Shown: positions 7,911 through 16,498, numbered from the stretch's first letter. The stretch: DNA of 33,304 nucleotides from JAQVEM01 sp964595565 (GCA_964595565.1 CAZQQX010000020.1:1-33304), one strand, 5' to 3'. Made by a program: numbers and translations. Notes: a model not told the origin generated them from the sequence alone.

Positions 7911-8895
7911 TTCTGTTCTCCATTAAACTAAAAACTTTAAGATATCTTTCAAAAGTATCTTTATTATCATATAGATAGCTGTTATCCATAAACTTTTTTT
8001 TGAAAACATCATAATTGTCTATACAGAGCATTATCTTATCCAGGAGTTTTTCATACCTAAAATCTACATATCTCTGGAAGGTATCTTCGGATACATATGC
8101 CAGAAGCTCAGGAGAGAAATATAAAATTTCCTTCATGGCACCGGTATCAAACCCAACAACTGGTACGCCGCAGGATAGAGCTTCAATTACAGAATTAGGG
8201 CAGGCAGGATTAAGCTGGCAGTGAATCAATATATCAGTCTGGTGCAGGTGCATTGAAATTTGCCTTTTGTCCATACCACCAAAATATTTAATATAAGGCC
8301 TGTTAATATATTTCTTTACATCTCTACTAATAATTGGCCCGATTATTCTGAGCTCAATATCATAGTTCTCTGCCACAGTATCCAGAGCCATAACCACCGG
8401 CTCTATCATATCCCTATTCCTGAAAGAGCCCGTTGTAGTAAATACTATTTTACTTTTATCAAATTTCTTATCTGCCGGATAAAAAATACTTTTATCAGTT
8501 CCGTTGTAAATTATCCGGTATTTATTTTCCTCTATTTCACCAAGCATTGTGAAACATTCTTTTCTGCTGTATTTACTCTGAAATATGATAAAGTCCGAAA
8601 ATTTAAGATAATCTTTTTTTATCTCCCAATTTAAATATATGTATTTTATACCGTGCTTCGAAGGATAATAAACTCCGTCAAGTCTTTGAATTACAGGAAG
8701 ATTATTCTCTTTAAAAAAAATGAGTATCCTCTCATCAAAAGATATTGGGAAAAAAATTCCACTGGTTTTCCTGTAATCACTTTTATTTTCTATAAAGGGG
8801 TATTTTACCTTTAAAAGGTATTCCCTGAAATTTGCCATAAAGGTTGATGGCCCGCCTATGCTTCCAGAGTGTTCGTCAAAGGGTATATAAATCAT
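7894..8895 (-). CDS. GT4 (GT-B fold) glycosyltransferase
   Basis: 333 residues with GT-B architecture. The N-terminal domain has GSIGGPSTFMANF (11-23) and VIQRLDGVYYP (68-78), seen in a subgroup of polysaccharide GT4 enzymes. The C-terminal donor domain starts at KIVFTTTGSFRNRD (149-162) and ends with DILIHCQLNPACPNSVIEAL and SCGVPVVGFDTGAMKEIL. In the usual EX7E motif the first Glu position is Pro230, while the second Glu is kept (Glu238). This occurs in some active members but is worth noting. AGGA seven bases before the ATG supports the start. The gene follows another GT4 by 27 bases and overlaps the next gene by 17. The enzyme should transfer an unknown sugar to a lipid-linked acceptor on the cytoplasmic side. 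Confidence 0.85.
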   Translation of the reverse strand: MIYIPFDEHSGSIGGPSTFMANFREYLLKVKYPFIENKSDYRKTSGIFFPISFDERILIFFKENNLPVIQRLDGVYYPSKHGIKYIYLNWEIKKDYLKFSDFIIFQSKYSRKECFTMLGEIEENKYRIIYNGTDKSIFYPADKKFDKSKIVFTTTGSFRNRDMIEPVVMALDTVAENYDIELRIIGPIISRDVKKYINRPYIKYFGGMDKRQISMHLHQTDILIHCQLNPACPNSVIEALSCGVPVVGFDTGAMKEILYFSPELLAYVSEDTFQRYVDFRYEKLLDKIMLCIDNYDVFKKKFMDNSYLYDNKDTFERYLKVFSLMENRNDRMV

Positions 8896-8922
8896 TTAAA
8901 ATCCTGCCAGAAATTAAATATT

Positions 8923-9954
8923 TTACAGAAACCTTGAATAAATTTCCTCATAATACCTTTTTGCAATTAACTTCCAGTCATAATCCTTTACAGTCTCATA
9001 GCCGCCCATAACTATCTTTTTTCTAAGACCTTCATTATCAATTATCTTCTGGCAATTGTAAACCAGGCTTTCTATGTCATCTACTCTGCTGACCATAGCA
9101 TTATAACCATTCTCCCCGATATCATGAACCATCCCAACATCGGTACTTACCAGCGGCACACCCGAAGCAAAGGACTCTAAAAGTGCCTTTGGTCCACCTT
9201 CAGCTCTTGAAGTTACAATATAAAGGTCAAGAGCCCTGTATAGCTTTGCTATATTAAGATAGTTTTTAAAATATAAATGCCTGTAAGGGATGCCTGAAGA
9301 GCTGAGCTTCTTTTTTACATAACCCCTGGCAGGACCAGATAAAAGTACGAATACAGGATTTTTTTCGTTAAGTCTTTTTACCACTTCACAGAATATATCA
9401 GGACCCTTCACATATTTAGGAGAGTTTCCTTCTCCCCATCCCTCGCCATCTTTCTGGAATGAGCCAATACATATTGAATTATCCGGAATACCAAGCCTTC
9501 TTCTAATTTCTTTTTTGCTGTAAGAAGCTGTATTTTTAAAAAGATCTACGTCTAGCCCTATTGGTATAACTATAATTCTATCTTTACCTACTCCCCATTT
9601 TATTAGCTGACTTTTGGTAATGCTGCAGGATGTATGAATAACTGATAGTCTTTTTGATGCTTCTGTAAGTGATTTTATATACTCTGTATCTCTATCAGTA
9701 CCGTGATACCAGGTCATGATTAAATTATTACTATCGTTAACATATTTATAATTATATGGTAAATAGACATTTCTTGAACCAAAATGAATAATCTGATTTT
9801 TTATTAGCGATATTATCAATCTTGAGGACTTTAGCAACCTAACAGGTATATTGTACAACAGCCGAATATTCTTTGATATATATCTACCCTCCCAATTTAT
9901 TACCCAATTGAGTGGCTCAACAATGTAATATATCTTTTTCTTTTTATTAATCAC
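8923..9954 (-). CDS. GT4 (GT-B fold) glycosyltransferase
   Basis: 343 residues. The acceptor domain (1-150) contains IMTWYHGTDRDTEYI (79-93). The donor domain begins at ICIGSFQKDGEGWGEG (161-176) and has the full EX7E pair, Glu252 and Glu260, within SRAEGGPKALLES, followed by ASGVPLVSTDVGMVHDI. The length fits the GT4 family. The start is GTG at 9952-9954. No Shine-Dalgarno is seen upstream, so as first gene of its operon it may be leaderless like other first genes here. It heads the minus operon GT4-GT4-GT2-Wzx and diverges from the UDP-sugar dehydrogenase gene at 10124. Sugar unknown. Confidence 0.87.
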   Translation of the reverse strand: MINKKKKIYYIVEPLNWVINWEGRYISKNIRLLYNIPVRLLKSSRLIISLIKNQIIHFGSRNVYLPYNYKYVNDSNNLIMTWYHGTDRDTEYIKSLTEASKRLSVIHTSCSITKSQLIKWGVGKDRIIVIPIGLDVDLFKNTASYSKKEIRRRLGIPDNSICIGSFQKDGEGWGEGNSPKYVKGPDIFCEVVKRLNEKNPVFVLLSGPARGYVKKKLSSSGIPYRHLYFKNYLNIAKLYRALDLYIVTSRAEGGPKALLESFASGVPLVSTDVGMVHDIGENGYNAMVSRVDDIESLVYNCQKIIDNEGLRKKIVMGGYETVKDYDWKLIAKRYYEEIYSRFL

Positions 9955-10108
9955 GATCTATATTTCACAAGAAAAATAGCTGGTTTATATAACCCATAAT
10001 GATACTTAAATGAAAAATAATAGAATTTAAATAAAAATTAATGTATATTTACATAAAATAATTACTTGTAAATCAAAATATTTTTAATAATACTTAAATT
10101 CACATTAT

Positions 10109-10114
10109 TATAAT
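10109..10114 (+). promoter_or_regulatory. Consensus -10 box (TATAAT) for the dehydrogenase-epimerase operon
   Basis: A perfect TATAAT lies nine bases before the ATG at 10124, with no Shine-Dalgarno between them. Transcription would start about 0-3 bases before the ATG, giving a leaderless or nearly leaderless mRNA. No good -35 hexamer is seen at the usual distance. The region 9955-10123 is shared with the divergent GT4 gene. Confidence 0.45.
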
Positions 10115-10123
10115 TTAAAAAAG

Positions 10124-11443
10124 ATGGAAATTAAAGGTTTGTTTGAACAAATAAAAAAGAAGGATAGAGAAATTGCCGTAATCGGTCTTGGCTACGTTGG
10201 ACTCCCTCTGCTTGTATCATTAAGCAAACATTTTAAAGTCATCGGCTTTGATATAAATGGTAAAAAAATCAATAATTTAAAAAATGGAATAGATGAAAAT
10301 AATGAATTTAAAAACCTGAACCTATCTATAGAAAATTGTACTTTAACCAGTAATGTTGGTGATTTAAAAAAAGCAAACTTCTTTATAATAACTGTTCCCA
10401 CCCCTATAGATATCTACAAGAATCCTGACCTGAGCTATATTGAAAAATCAACCAGACTGGTAGGGCAGAATATGTCTTCAGGTTCAATAATAGTTTATGA
10501 GTCAACTGTTTATCCCGGGGTAACCGAGGAATTCTGCATACCTATCCTTGAAAAAGAATCCAAACTTAAAAACAAAAAGGACTTTTTTGTTGGTTATTCC
10601 CCCGAAAGGATAAACCCGGGAGATAAGAAGCATCTAATTGGAAATATAGTAAAGGTGGTTTCAGCACAGAATGAAGACTCCCTGGAAGTTATAAGCAAAG
10701 TTTACAGTAAGATAATAAAGGCGGGGATTTTTAAGGCAAAGAGTATAAAAGTAGCCGAGGCGGCAAAAGTAATTGAAAATACTCAGAGGGATATAAACGT
10801 AGCGCTTATAAATGAGCTTGCCATATTATTTTCCAAACTGGGAATTGATACCAGAGATGTTATTGATGCCGCTAAAACCAAATGGAACTTTTTAAATTTT
10901 AAACCGGGTCTGGTAGGAGGCCACTGTATTGGAGTTGACCCATATTATCTATCCTTTAAGGCAAAGGAAGTTAATTATTACCCCGAGATAATAAACGCAG
11001 GACGAAAAATAAACGACAATATGGGCTTTTTTATCGGGGAGCAGATACTTGAAGCACTTCTAAACAATCACCGTAAAAAAATAAATTTTAGGGTGGTCCT
11101 CTTTGGAATATCCTTTAAGGAAAATGTCGCCGACTCAAGAAATACCCGGGTAATTGATATTTACAATTACCTGACAAGGCATAACCTGGAGGTTAGTATA
11201 TATGACCCGGTAGTAAATGCCGGCGATGTAAGGCAGAACTACGGAATTGAGCTTATTAATTACGAAGATATTGAAGGTATTGATGCGGCCATTTTCTGTG
11301 TGGCACACGACTGCTTTAAAAAATTAGACCTTTCTGAATTAAAATCAAAAATGAGCAGTGAAAACCCCTTTATTTTTGATATAAAATGGATATTTAAGAG
11401 GGAAAAAGTTGAAAAAATTGGATTTAGGTACTGGAGAATTTAA
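10124..11443 (+). CDS. tviB: UDP-N-acetylhexosamine 6-dehydrogenase (TviB/WbpO-type nucleotide-sugar dehydrogenase)
   Basis: 439 residues, normal for UDP-glucose/GDP-mannose dehydrogenase relatives. The NAD-binding Rossmann motif is AVIGLGYVGLPL (18-29). TVPTPID (90-96) and GYSPERINPGD (157-167) follow, then the helix motif ENTQRDINVALINE (218-231). The catalytic cysteine is Cys268 in VGGHCIGVDPYYL. The C-terminal UDP-binding domain carries GISFKENVADSRNTR (about 328-342). The SPERI-PGD and NTQRDINVA strings are those of the WbpO/TviB subgroup, which oxidises UDP-GlcNAc or UDP-GalNAc at C6 to the uronate. Only two bases separate its stop from the epimerase start, which supports UDP-GalNAcA synthesis. 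No Shine-Dalgarno is present; see the -10 box at 10109. The class is certain; the exact epimer is inferred. Confidence 0.9.
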   Translation: MEIKGLFEQIKKKDREIAVIGLGYVGLPLLVSLSKHFKVIGFDINGKKINNLKNGIDENNEFKNLNLSIENCTLTSNVGDLKKANFFIITVPTPIDIYKNPDLSYIEKSTRLVGQNMSSGSIIVYESTVYPGVTEEFCIPILEKESKLKNKKDFFVGYSPERINPGDKKHLIGNIVKVVSAQNEDSLEVISKVYSKIIKAGIFKAKSIKVAEAAKVIENTQRDINVALINELAILFSKLGIDTRDVIDAAKTKWNFLNFKPGLVGGHCIGVDPYYLSFKAKEVNYYPEIINAGRKINDNMGFFIGEQILEALLNNHRKKINFRVVLFGISFKENVADSRNTRVIDIYNYLTRHNLEVSIYDPVVNAGDVRQNYGIELINYEDIEGIDAAIFCVAHDCFKKLDLSELKSKMSSENPFIFDIKWIFKREKVEKIGFRYWRI

Positions 11444-11445
11444 TC

Positions 11446-12429
11446 TTGAATCTTGACGAGCTAACCATAAATAAAGATATAAAAATTCTTATTACCGGCT
11501 GTGCCGGATTTATTGGTTCAAATCTTACTGAATTCTTCTTGAAAAAAGGTGCAACAGTCGTAGGGTTTGATAACCTGTCAACAGGGTTTAAAAAAAATAT
11601 TGATGATGCATTATTCTATGCAGCAAAAGAAAATAAAAACATCAACTTCAAATTTATAGATGGGGATATAAGAGACTACAGTCAGTGCCTTAAAAGCACA
11701 GAAGGCATTGATATTGTGCTTCATCAGGCAGCTCTGGGCTCTGTGCAGAGGTCTATAGAAAAGCCGATTGATTCCAACTCGGCAAATATAGACGGCACTT
11801 TAAACATGCTAAAAGCTTCGTCTGAAAATAAAGTAAAAAGATTTATCTATTCTTCATCTTCATCAGTTTATGGAGATTCAATGAAGCTACCCAAAGATGA
11901 ATCCATGCCGCCCAACCCAAAATCAATCTATGCAGTAACCAAATTAACCGCAGAATACTACTGCAGGCTGTTTTACAGTTTATATGGCCTTAAAACCATC
12001 TCGCTCCGCTATTTTAATGTTTTTGGAAAAAGGCAGAATCCCGATTCAATTTATTCAGCAGTAATCCCCATATTTTTAAAAAAAATAACCAACAATGAGC
12101 AACCTATAATTTATGGCGATGGTAACCAGTCCAGAGATTTTACCTACATAGATAATGTAATTTATGCTAACTATCTTGCCTGCTTTACCGAGAATAATAA
12201 TGCGTTCGGAAATTACTATAACGTGGCATGTGGCAGCAATATCAGCCTAAATGAAATTATTACCCTTTTATCAAAATATTTTAAAAAGGAAATAAAACCT
12301 GTATATTCTGATGAAAGAGCCGGGGATATAAAGCACAGTCTGGCTTCAATAGAAAAAATAAAACAGGATTTAAAATATAGTCCAATAGTCCAGTTCGGCA
12401 AAGGGCTATCAAGACTATTATCCTGCTAG
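11446..12429 (+). CDS. wbpP: UDP-N-acetylglucosamine 4-epimerase (WbpP/TviC-like SDR)
   Basis: 327 residues, extended SDR. The NAD motif is TGCAGFIGSNL (17-27). Then come LHQAALGSVQRSIEKP (92-107), the catalytic serine region YSSSSSVYGD (135-144) and the YXXXK pair Tyr162/Lys166 in YAVTK. After these, RYFNVFGKRQNP and DFTYIDNVIYAN are strongly reminiscent of WbpP, the UDP-GlcNAc/UDP-GalNAc 4-epimerase. Translation starts at TTG (11446) with GGAG nine bases upstream, inside the end of the dehydrogenase gene. The pair therefore looks like a single unit converting UDP-GlcNAc to UDP-GalNAcA. The enzyme is cytoplasmic. UDP-Glc epimerase (GalE) or a uronate epimerase are the main alternatives. Confidence 0.85.
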   Translation: MNLDELTINKDIKILITGCAGFIGSNLTEFFLKKGATVVGFDNLSTGFKKNIDDALFYAAKENKNINFKFIDGDIRDYSQCLKSTEGIDIVLHQAALGSVQRSIEKPIDSNSANIDGTLNMLKASSENKVKRFIYSSSSSVYGDSMKLPKDESMPPNPKSIYAVTKLTAEYYCRLFYSLYGLKTISLRYFNVFGKRQNPDSIYSAVIPIFLKKITNNEQPIIYGDGNQSRDFTYIDNVIYANYLACFTENNNAFGNYYNVACGSNISLNEIITLLSKYFKKEIKPVYSDERAGDIKHSLASIEKIKQDLKYSPIVQFGKGLSRLLSC

Positions 12430-12486
12430 AGCTATTTTATGCTTCGAGAATAGTTGATTTGCGAACTGATATTAATTACTCTAAAT

Positions 12487-12515
12487 TACTATTAATATCA
12501 TGGATATTAATAGTA
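12487..12515. repeat. Perfect 13-bp hairpin downstream of the epimerase gene
   Basis: TACTATTAATATC (12487-12499) and its exact complement (12503-12515) enclose a three-base loop. A further GATATTAAT lies at 12468-12476. The site is 58 bases after the epimerase stop and about 200 before the GT-C gene at 12712. It may be an AT-rich terminator of the dehydrogenase-epimerase operon, though the following T tract (TATATTTCCTT) is imperfect, or an operator. Nothing else is recognised in the 282-base spacer 12430-12711. Confidence 0.45.
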
Positions 12516-12711
12516 TATATTTCCTTAATAATTTTCCTAAACTACCTTATAAAACTAGTCTAATGGCTAATGATTCTATGATTTTTTTACTATTTTCTAA
12601 TTGATACGCCTAATGACATTAATTAAAAGAAACTGAAAATACTTTATTTTTTAACCCAAATAATTATAATTAATCCAGACATTTAATATTCAAAGAAAAT
12701 TTAAATCTCTT

Positions 12712-14259
12712 ATGAAAAGAATATATCAATACTGGAATAAATATTTCCCATATATAATGACAGCTGTATTCCTTGCTATATCCATCTTAATAATCTCAAG
12801 GCATGAACTATGGAGTGATGAAGCAAAAGCATGGAATATATCTATTGCAAGCAGCTCCATCTCTGAATTTGTTTACAATATGAGGGATAATTATGGCCAT
12901 CCATTTTTATGGAATGCAATTCTTTACTTTATATCACACTATATTACTGGAAACCCCGAAAGCATGAAGATAATACACCTTGGAATATCAACTATTACAT
13001 GCTTTCTAATTTTAAAATTCGCACCTTTTAATAAAACAATTAAAACACTGCTTATATTTAATTATTTTATCTTTTACGAGTACTCAATAATATCCAGAAA
13101 CTATGCCATAGCTATTCTCCCAATAATTATATTCTGTGTCTTATGCAAGAATAAATACAAAAATCTTGTTTTTCTTGGAATAGCCTTATTTTTTATGACA
13201 CAGGGTCACCTCTATACTTTTATACTATCTCTAGTATTTCTTTTAATATTGATAATAGACTTGATAATTGATAGGAGAATAGTATTAAAACTTATCTCAA
13301 GGCCAAAACTTCTTCTCTTCTTTATAATTGCCCTCAGTGGAATCTTGTTAACTTACTGGGAGCTTGGGTCACAAATTAATAAAGGAACTGTATGGAGCCC
13401 TTCATTATTTACTATGTTTAATATATCAGTAAGCGAAATTAAACAACTACCGTTAGAAATTTCAAAAAATATAATTTCAGCACTATTACCAGTACCCTCT
13501 TTCTCTATCAATTTCTGGAATAGCAATGTTATTATTACATATATCTCAAAATATAATTCATTATTTTTGATCCCTTTAGCAACCATATTATTTATCTTTC
13601 CTTTATTTATATTAAAAAAGAATGCTATTCGTTTATACTTAATTGGTTATTTAAGCTTAATTGGTGCAATATCCCTGTTATATGGTCGTCTTTCAAGGCA
13701 TGTTGGAATACTGTTGATATTCTTAATTGTTTGTTTTTGGGTTTCAAATGTCAGTAACAGCGGAAATTTGAATAATCTTAATAACAAAAAAATTAATGTA
13801 CAAAATATTTTTTTGATAGTAATATTATCAATCTCACTAGTAGGTTCACTCACAGCATCGTATTTTGATTATAATTATCCTTTTTCACAAAGTAAAAATG
13901 TAGCAGAGTATATTAACAATAATTATAATAAAGATAATATTATAGTTGTTGGGTATAAAGACGTAGATACCCAGACAATAGCAGCTTATTTAGATAAAGA
14001 CATATTTTTCCCCCAGACCAATGAATTAGGCAGATTTTGCCTATGGAGTAAAAGAAGAAATGATGTACCAACAGATGAAATTTTTAAAAGTGCATCTTAT
14101 TTTATTGATAAAGGAAGAACAATTATAGTGATAATTCATAGCAACGCTGTTAAAGATTTAGATTTACCAGAAAAATACTCTTTCACAAAAGTAGATAAAA
14201 AATTTGATGAATCAATTGTAGGTTATGAGAACTATTCATTATTCCTTTTTGAAAATTAA
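12712..14259 (+). CDS. GT-C family membrane glycosyltransferase, paralogue A
   Basis: 515 residues with about ten to twelve membrane helices. After the first helix (about 12-30) the loop has HELWSDEAKAW with the acidic pair Asp36-Glu37, the catalytic-loop signature of GT-C enzymes. FYEYSIISRNYA (121-132) follows in the membrane region. After the last helix (about 365-382), a soluble tail begins with DYNYPFSQSKNVAEY (386-400) and runs to the end. It is clearly paralogous to the next gene on the opposite strand, with the same residue numbering at several blocks and a 48-bp identical stretch. Its tail ends about 140 residues earlier. The gene has no Shine-Dalgarno. The stops of the two paralogues are separated by 18 bases. 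Donor, acceptor and specificity are unknown. Confidence 0.85.
   Translation: MKRIYQYWNKYFPYIMTAVFLAISILIISRHELWSDEAKAWNISIASSSISEFVYNMRDNYGHPFLWNAILYFISHYITGNPESMKIIHLGISTITCFLILKFAPFNKTIKTLLIFNYFIFYEYSIISRNYAIAILPIIIFCVLCKNKYKNLVFLGIALFFMTQGHLYTFILSLVFLLILIIDLIIDRRIVLKLISRPKLLLFFIIALSGILLTYWELGSQINKGTVWSPSLFTMFNISVSEIKQLPLEISKNIISALLPVPSFSINFWNSNVIITYISKYNSLFLIPLATILFIFPLFILKKNAIRLYLIGYLSLIGAISLLYGRLSRHVGILLIFLIVCFWVSNVSNSGNLNNLNNKKINVQNIFLIVILSISLVGSLTASYFDYNYPFSQSKNVAEYINNNYNKDNIIVVGYKDVDTQTIAAYLDKDIFFPQTNELGRFCLWSKRRNDVPTDEIFKSASYFIDKGRTIIVIIHSNAVKDLDLPEKYSFTKVDKKFDESIVGYENYSLFLFEN
13866..13913 (+). repeat. 48-bp perfect inverted repeat, copy 1 (in paralogue A)
   Basis: These 48 bases are identical to the reverse complement of 15062-15109. 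They encode residues 386-400 of paralogue A, and the matching residues carry the same numbers in paralogue B. A second identical block of 25 bases is 13070-13094 against 15878-15902. The identity stops abruptly at both ends of the 48-mer. Confidence 0.95.
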
Positions 14260-14277
14260 AGAACAATTATTAACCAT

Positions 14278-16263
14278 TTAATCATCACTCACTTTAAGCT
14301 CATAAAACTCTATACTCTCTATAATACATACCGTTTCTACATTAACCGGGTCAATCCTCATAGCCTGGACTTCATCAGTGTTGCCAATTGGTATAAATAA
14401 ATGGTTAGGACCTCTAACTAAGTTCCTAATAATTTTATTGTTTTCATTATATGATGAATTTTCTTTTCTATAATAAATTTCAAATTCACAATAATCATTT
14501 GTATAAATATTAATTTTTAAGTAGAGTTTCTTTTTATTATCAACAATTGGAATCTGGAAATTGTTTTCAAAGTTGGGGTCATGGTTTACTGGCTTAATTA
14601 GAACATGATTGTCTTCAGTAATTTCAAATTCAAAATTATTTAGACTCTTCCAGTCTTTGCCAAAGCTACTCAGGTCCATTTTTTCAATAAGGTTAAAATT
14701 TAAACTGTTATTTAACGAATATAGTCTATAGCTTTCATTAGGAACAATTGAGTTTGAAAAATCTTTAATTTTTTCAAACTTATAAAAAAATAGTATATCA
14801 TCAGATATTATTGAGGATAACGTTCCGTATTTATCCTTAATAACCAGTATATTTTTTCCGGGGTTTTCATTTTTTAATTTAAATAAATCTTCACTAATAC
14901 TATCAACAGTAATTTTCTCCCTATCGCTCCATCTTACAAGTCTGCCAAATCTATGTTCCTGAGGATAATAGAAATCCTTATCTAAATTACCAGTAATAGT
15001 CTCTGTTGGCGCATTTGGTATACCAATAATTACTGAATTATCTAAATCAAAGTTCTTCTCTATATACTCTGCTACATTTTTACTTTGTGAAAAAGGATAA
15101 TTATAATCATAATAAAATGCTATCCCAGACGCAGCTATTGAAGCTATTAGCACTATGCAAAGAAAAGTATCCTGAGCTTTTTTAATCCAGGCAGTTTTCA
15201 CTTTTAATAGGAAACCTTCATCTTCGCTTATATTTGATATCCATAAACAGACAATAAATAAAATAAAAATATAGCCAATCAGTCTTATAGGGTTCTTGTA
15301 AAGAAAAAGACCGGAAATTATTAGAATTAGACCAAACACATATGGAAATATTAATCTTTTTTTAATCATAAATAACGGTATTATCAGTAATAGAATAGGA
15401 ATAATTAGTTTATATGCTACTACCCATTTACCCATAAGTTCTACAGCTAAGCTGCTATTCCAGAATTCAAGAGTAATTTTAGGTATAGGAATAAAAGCTT
15501 TTATTATATTTTCTGAAAATTGATTAATAAAATCAGGAAATGAAAATGTAACCAAAAAATTGCTAATGTTACCGGACAAAGAAAAAAACTTATCAGACCC
15601 AGATTGCGGAACTATCTGCCATACAAAGACTAATATCTCAGCTAAAAAAATTAATATAAAAGAAAAAAAATATAGTTTGTTTATTTTCTGACTTTTAAAA
15701 TATTTAATAATGTCTGTAAACAATATTATAAATAAACATACTGAAATAATGAAAGAAAGAGTATTTGCCTGTCCCATAAAAAATAAAATAAAACCAAGTG
15801 ATAAAATATTATTATATTTATTTTTGTATAAAACACAGAAAGATACTATAAGTAATACTCCCAGAGCATAATTTCTTGATATTATTGAGTACTCGTAAAA
15901 GAAGAAGTAACCGAAAATCAACATAACTCTTATGAATCTATTAAATGGTGCATATTTTAATATAAGGAATGCTGTTATTGTAGATATAGTAAGATGCACT
16001 ATCTTCATAATTCCAATGTTGTCTGATATATAGTGGGAAATAAAGTAGAGTATTACATACCACAAAGATGGCGTGCCTTCCGCCACTCTGGTTATTCTAA
16101 ACATCTCTGTTAATGAACTGTTTTCATGTGCCAGGTCCCATGAACGTACTTCGTCAAACCAGAATTCATGTTGTGTAATAAGAGTTATACTAAGGGCAAT
16201 AAAAATAGTTAAAAATAAATAAGGAAAATATTTGTCATAAATTCTTTTAATCTCAAATCTCAT
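14278..16263 (-). CDS. GT-C family membrane glycosyltransferase, paralogue B, with extra C-terminal beta-domain
   Basis: 661 residues. The membrane part matches paralogue A throughout: QHEFWFDEVRSW with Asp37-Glu38, ILYFISHYIS (71-80), FYEYSIISRNYA (122-133) and DYNYPFSQSKNVAEY (386-400). After about residue 520, where paralogue A ends, an additional domain of about 130 residues (530-657) is made of alternating short beta-strand-like segments, for example KLYLKINIYTNDYCEFEIYY and GPNHLFIPIG. This looks like a jelly-roll or galactose-binding-like domain placed outside the cell. Such domains could bind the glycan acceptor; this is inference. The upstream ribosome site is weak (CAGG nine bases before ATG). 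The gene stands alone on the minus strand. Confidence 0.85.
   Translation of the reverse strand: MRFEIKRIYDKYFPYLFLTIFIALSITLITQHEFWFDEVRSWDLAHENSSLTEMFRITRVAEGTPSLWYVILYFISHYISDNIGIMKIVHLTISTITAFLILKYAPFNRFIRVMLIFGYFFFYEYSIISRNYALGVLLIVSFCVLYKNKYNNILSLGFILFFMGQANTLSFIISVCLFIILFTDIIKYFKSQKINKLYFFSFILIFLAEILVFVWQIVPQSGSDKFFSLSGNISNFLVTFSFPDFINQFSENIIKAFIPIPKITLEFWNSSLAVELMGKWVVAYKLIIPILLLIIPLFMIKKRLIFPYVFGLILIISGLFLYKNPIRLIGYIFILFIVCLWISNISEDEGFLLKVKTAWIKKAQDTFLCIVLIASIAASGIAFYYDYNYPFSQSKNVAEYIEKNFDLDNSVIIGIPNAPTETITGNLDKDFYYPQEHRFGRLVRWSDREKITVDSISEDLFKLKNENPGKNILVIKDKYGTLSSIISDDILFFYKFEKIKDFSNSIVPNESYRLYSLNNSLNFNLIEKMDLSSFGKDWKSLNNFEFEITEDNHVLIKPVNHDPNFENNFQIPIVDNKKKLYLKINIYTNDYCEFEIYYRKENSSYNENNKIIRNLVRGPNHLFIPIGNTDEVQAMRIDPVNVETVCIIESIEFYELKVSDD
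15062..15109 (-). repeat. 48-bp perfect inverted repeat, copy 2 (in paralogue B)
   Basis: The reverse complement of this segment equals 13866-13913 at all 48 positions. It encodes residues 386-400 of paralogue B. The two copies are 1.15 kb apart and inverted, with both reading frames in register. Confidence 0.95.
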
Positions 16264-16476
16264 ATCAAATTACCTGAGCCGTCTTCTCAAACTACCATAA
16301 TCTATAAAATACTAAAATATTGTAACTAATATTATATTAATCATAAAGCTAAAAATATAACTGATACCATAAAACACTATAAATCTCGCCCATTAATCTG
16401 TACCTTTAACTTAAAACTTTTCTCACTAACCTTAAACTATAGTCAAGGAAGATATGCAATTCTAAAATTTAAATTC

Positions 16477-16498
16477 TAAAAAAGTGAAAACTTTTTTA
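16477..16498. terminator. Hairpin with GAAA loop and A/T tracts; possible bidirectional terminator
   Basis: TAAAAAAGT (16477-16485) pairs with ACTTTTTTA (16490-16498) around a GAAA tetraloop, a stable GNRA-type loop. The A tract before and the T tract after the stem tip give a terminator-like layout on either strand. It sits in a divergent spacer, where no annotated gene end needs a terminator. Confidence 0.35.

Noticed and set aside
8260..8634. A 124-codon plus-strand open frame inside the GT4 gene 7894-8895
   Set aside because: It is antisense to a clear GT4 gene, has no recognisable motif and no ribosome site; it is a by-product of codon use on the other strand.
10028..10065. A small palindrome (ATGTA/TACAT) in the spacer before the dehydrogenase gene
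   Set aside because: Only five pairs in very AT-rich DNA; not distinguishable from chance.
13866..15109. The 48-bp inverted repeats as ends of a transposon
   Set aside because: Both copies lie in coding sequence at the same residue position of paralogous proteins, no transposase lies between them and no target duplication is seen.
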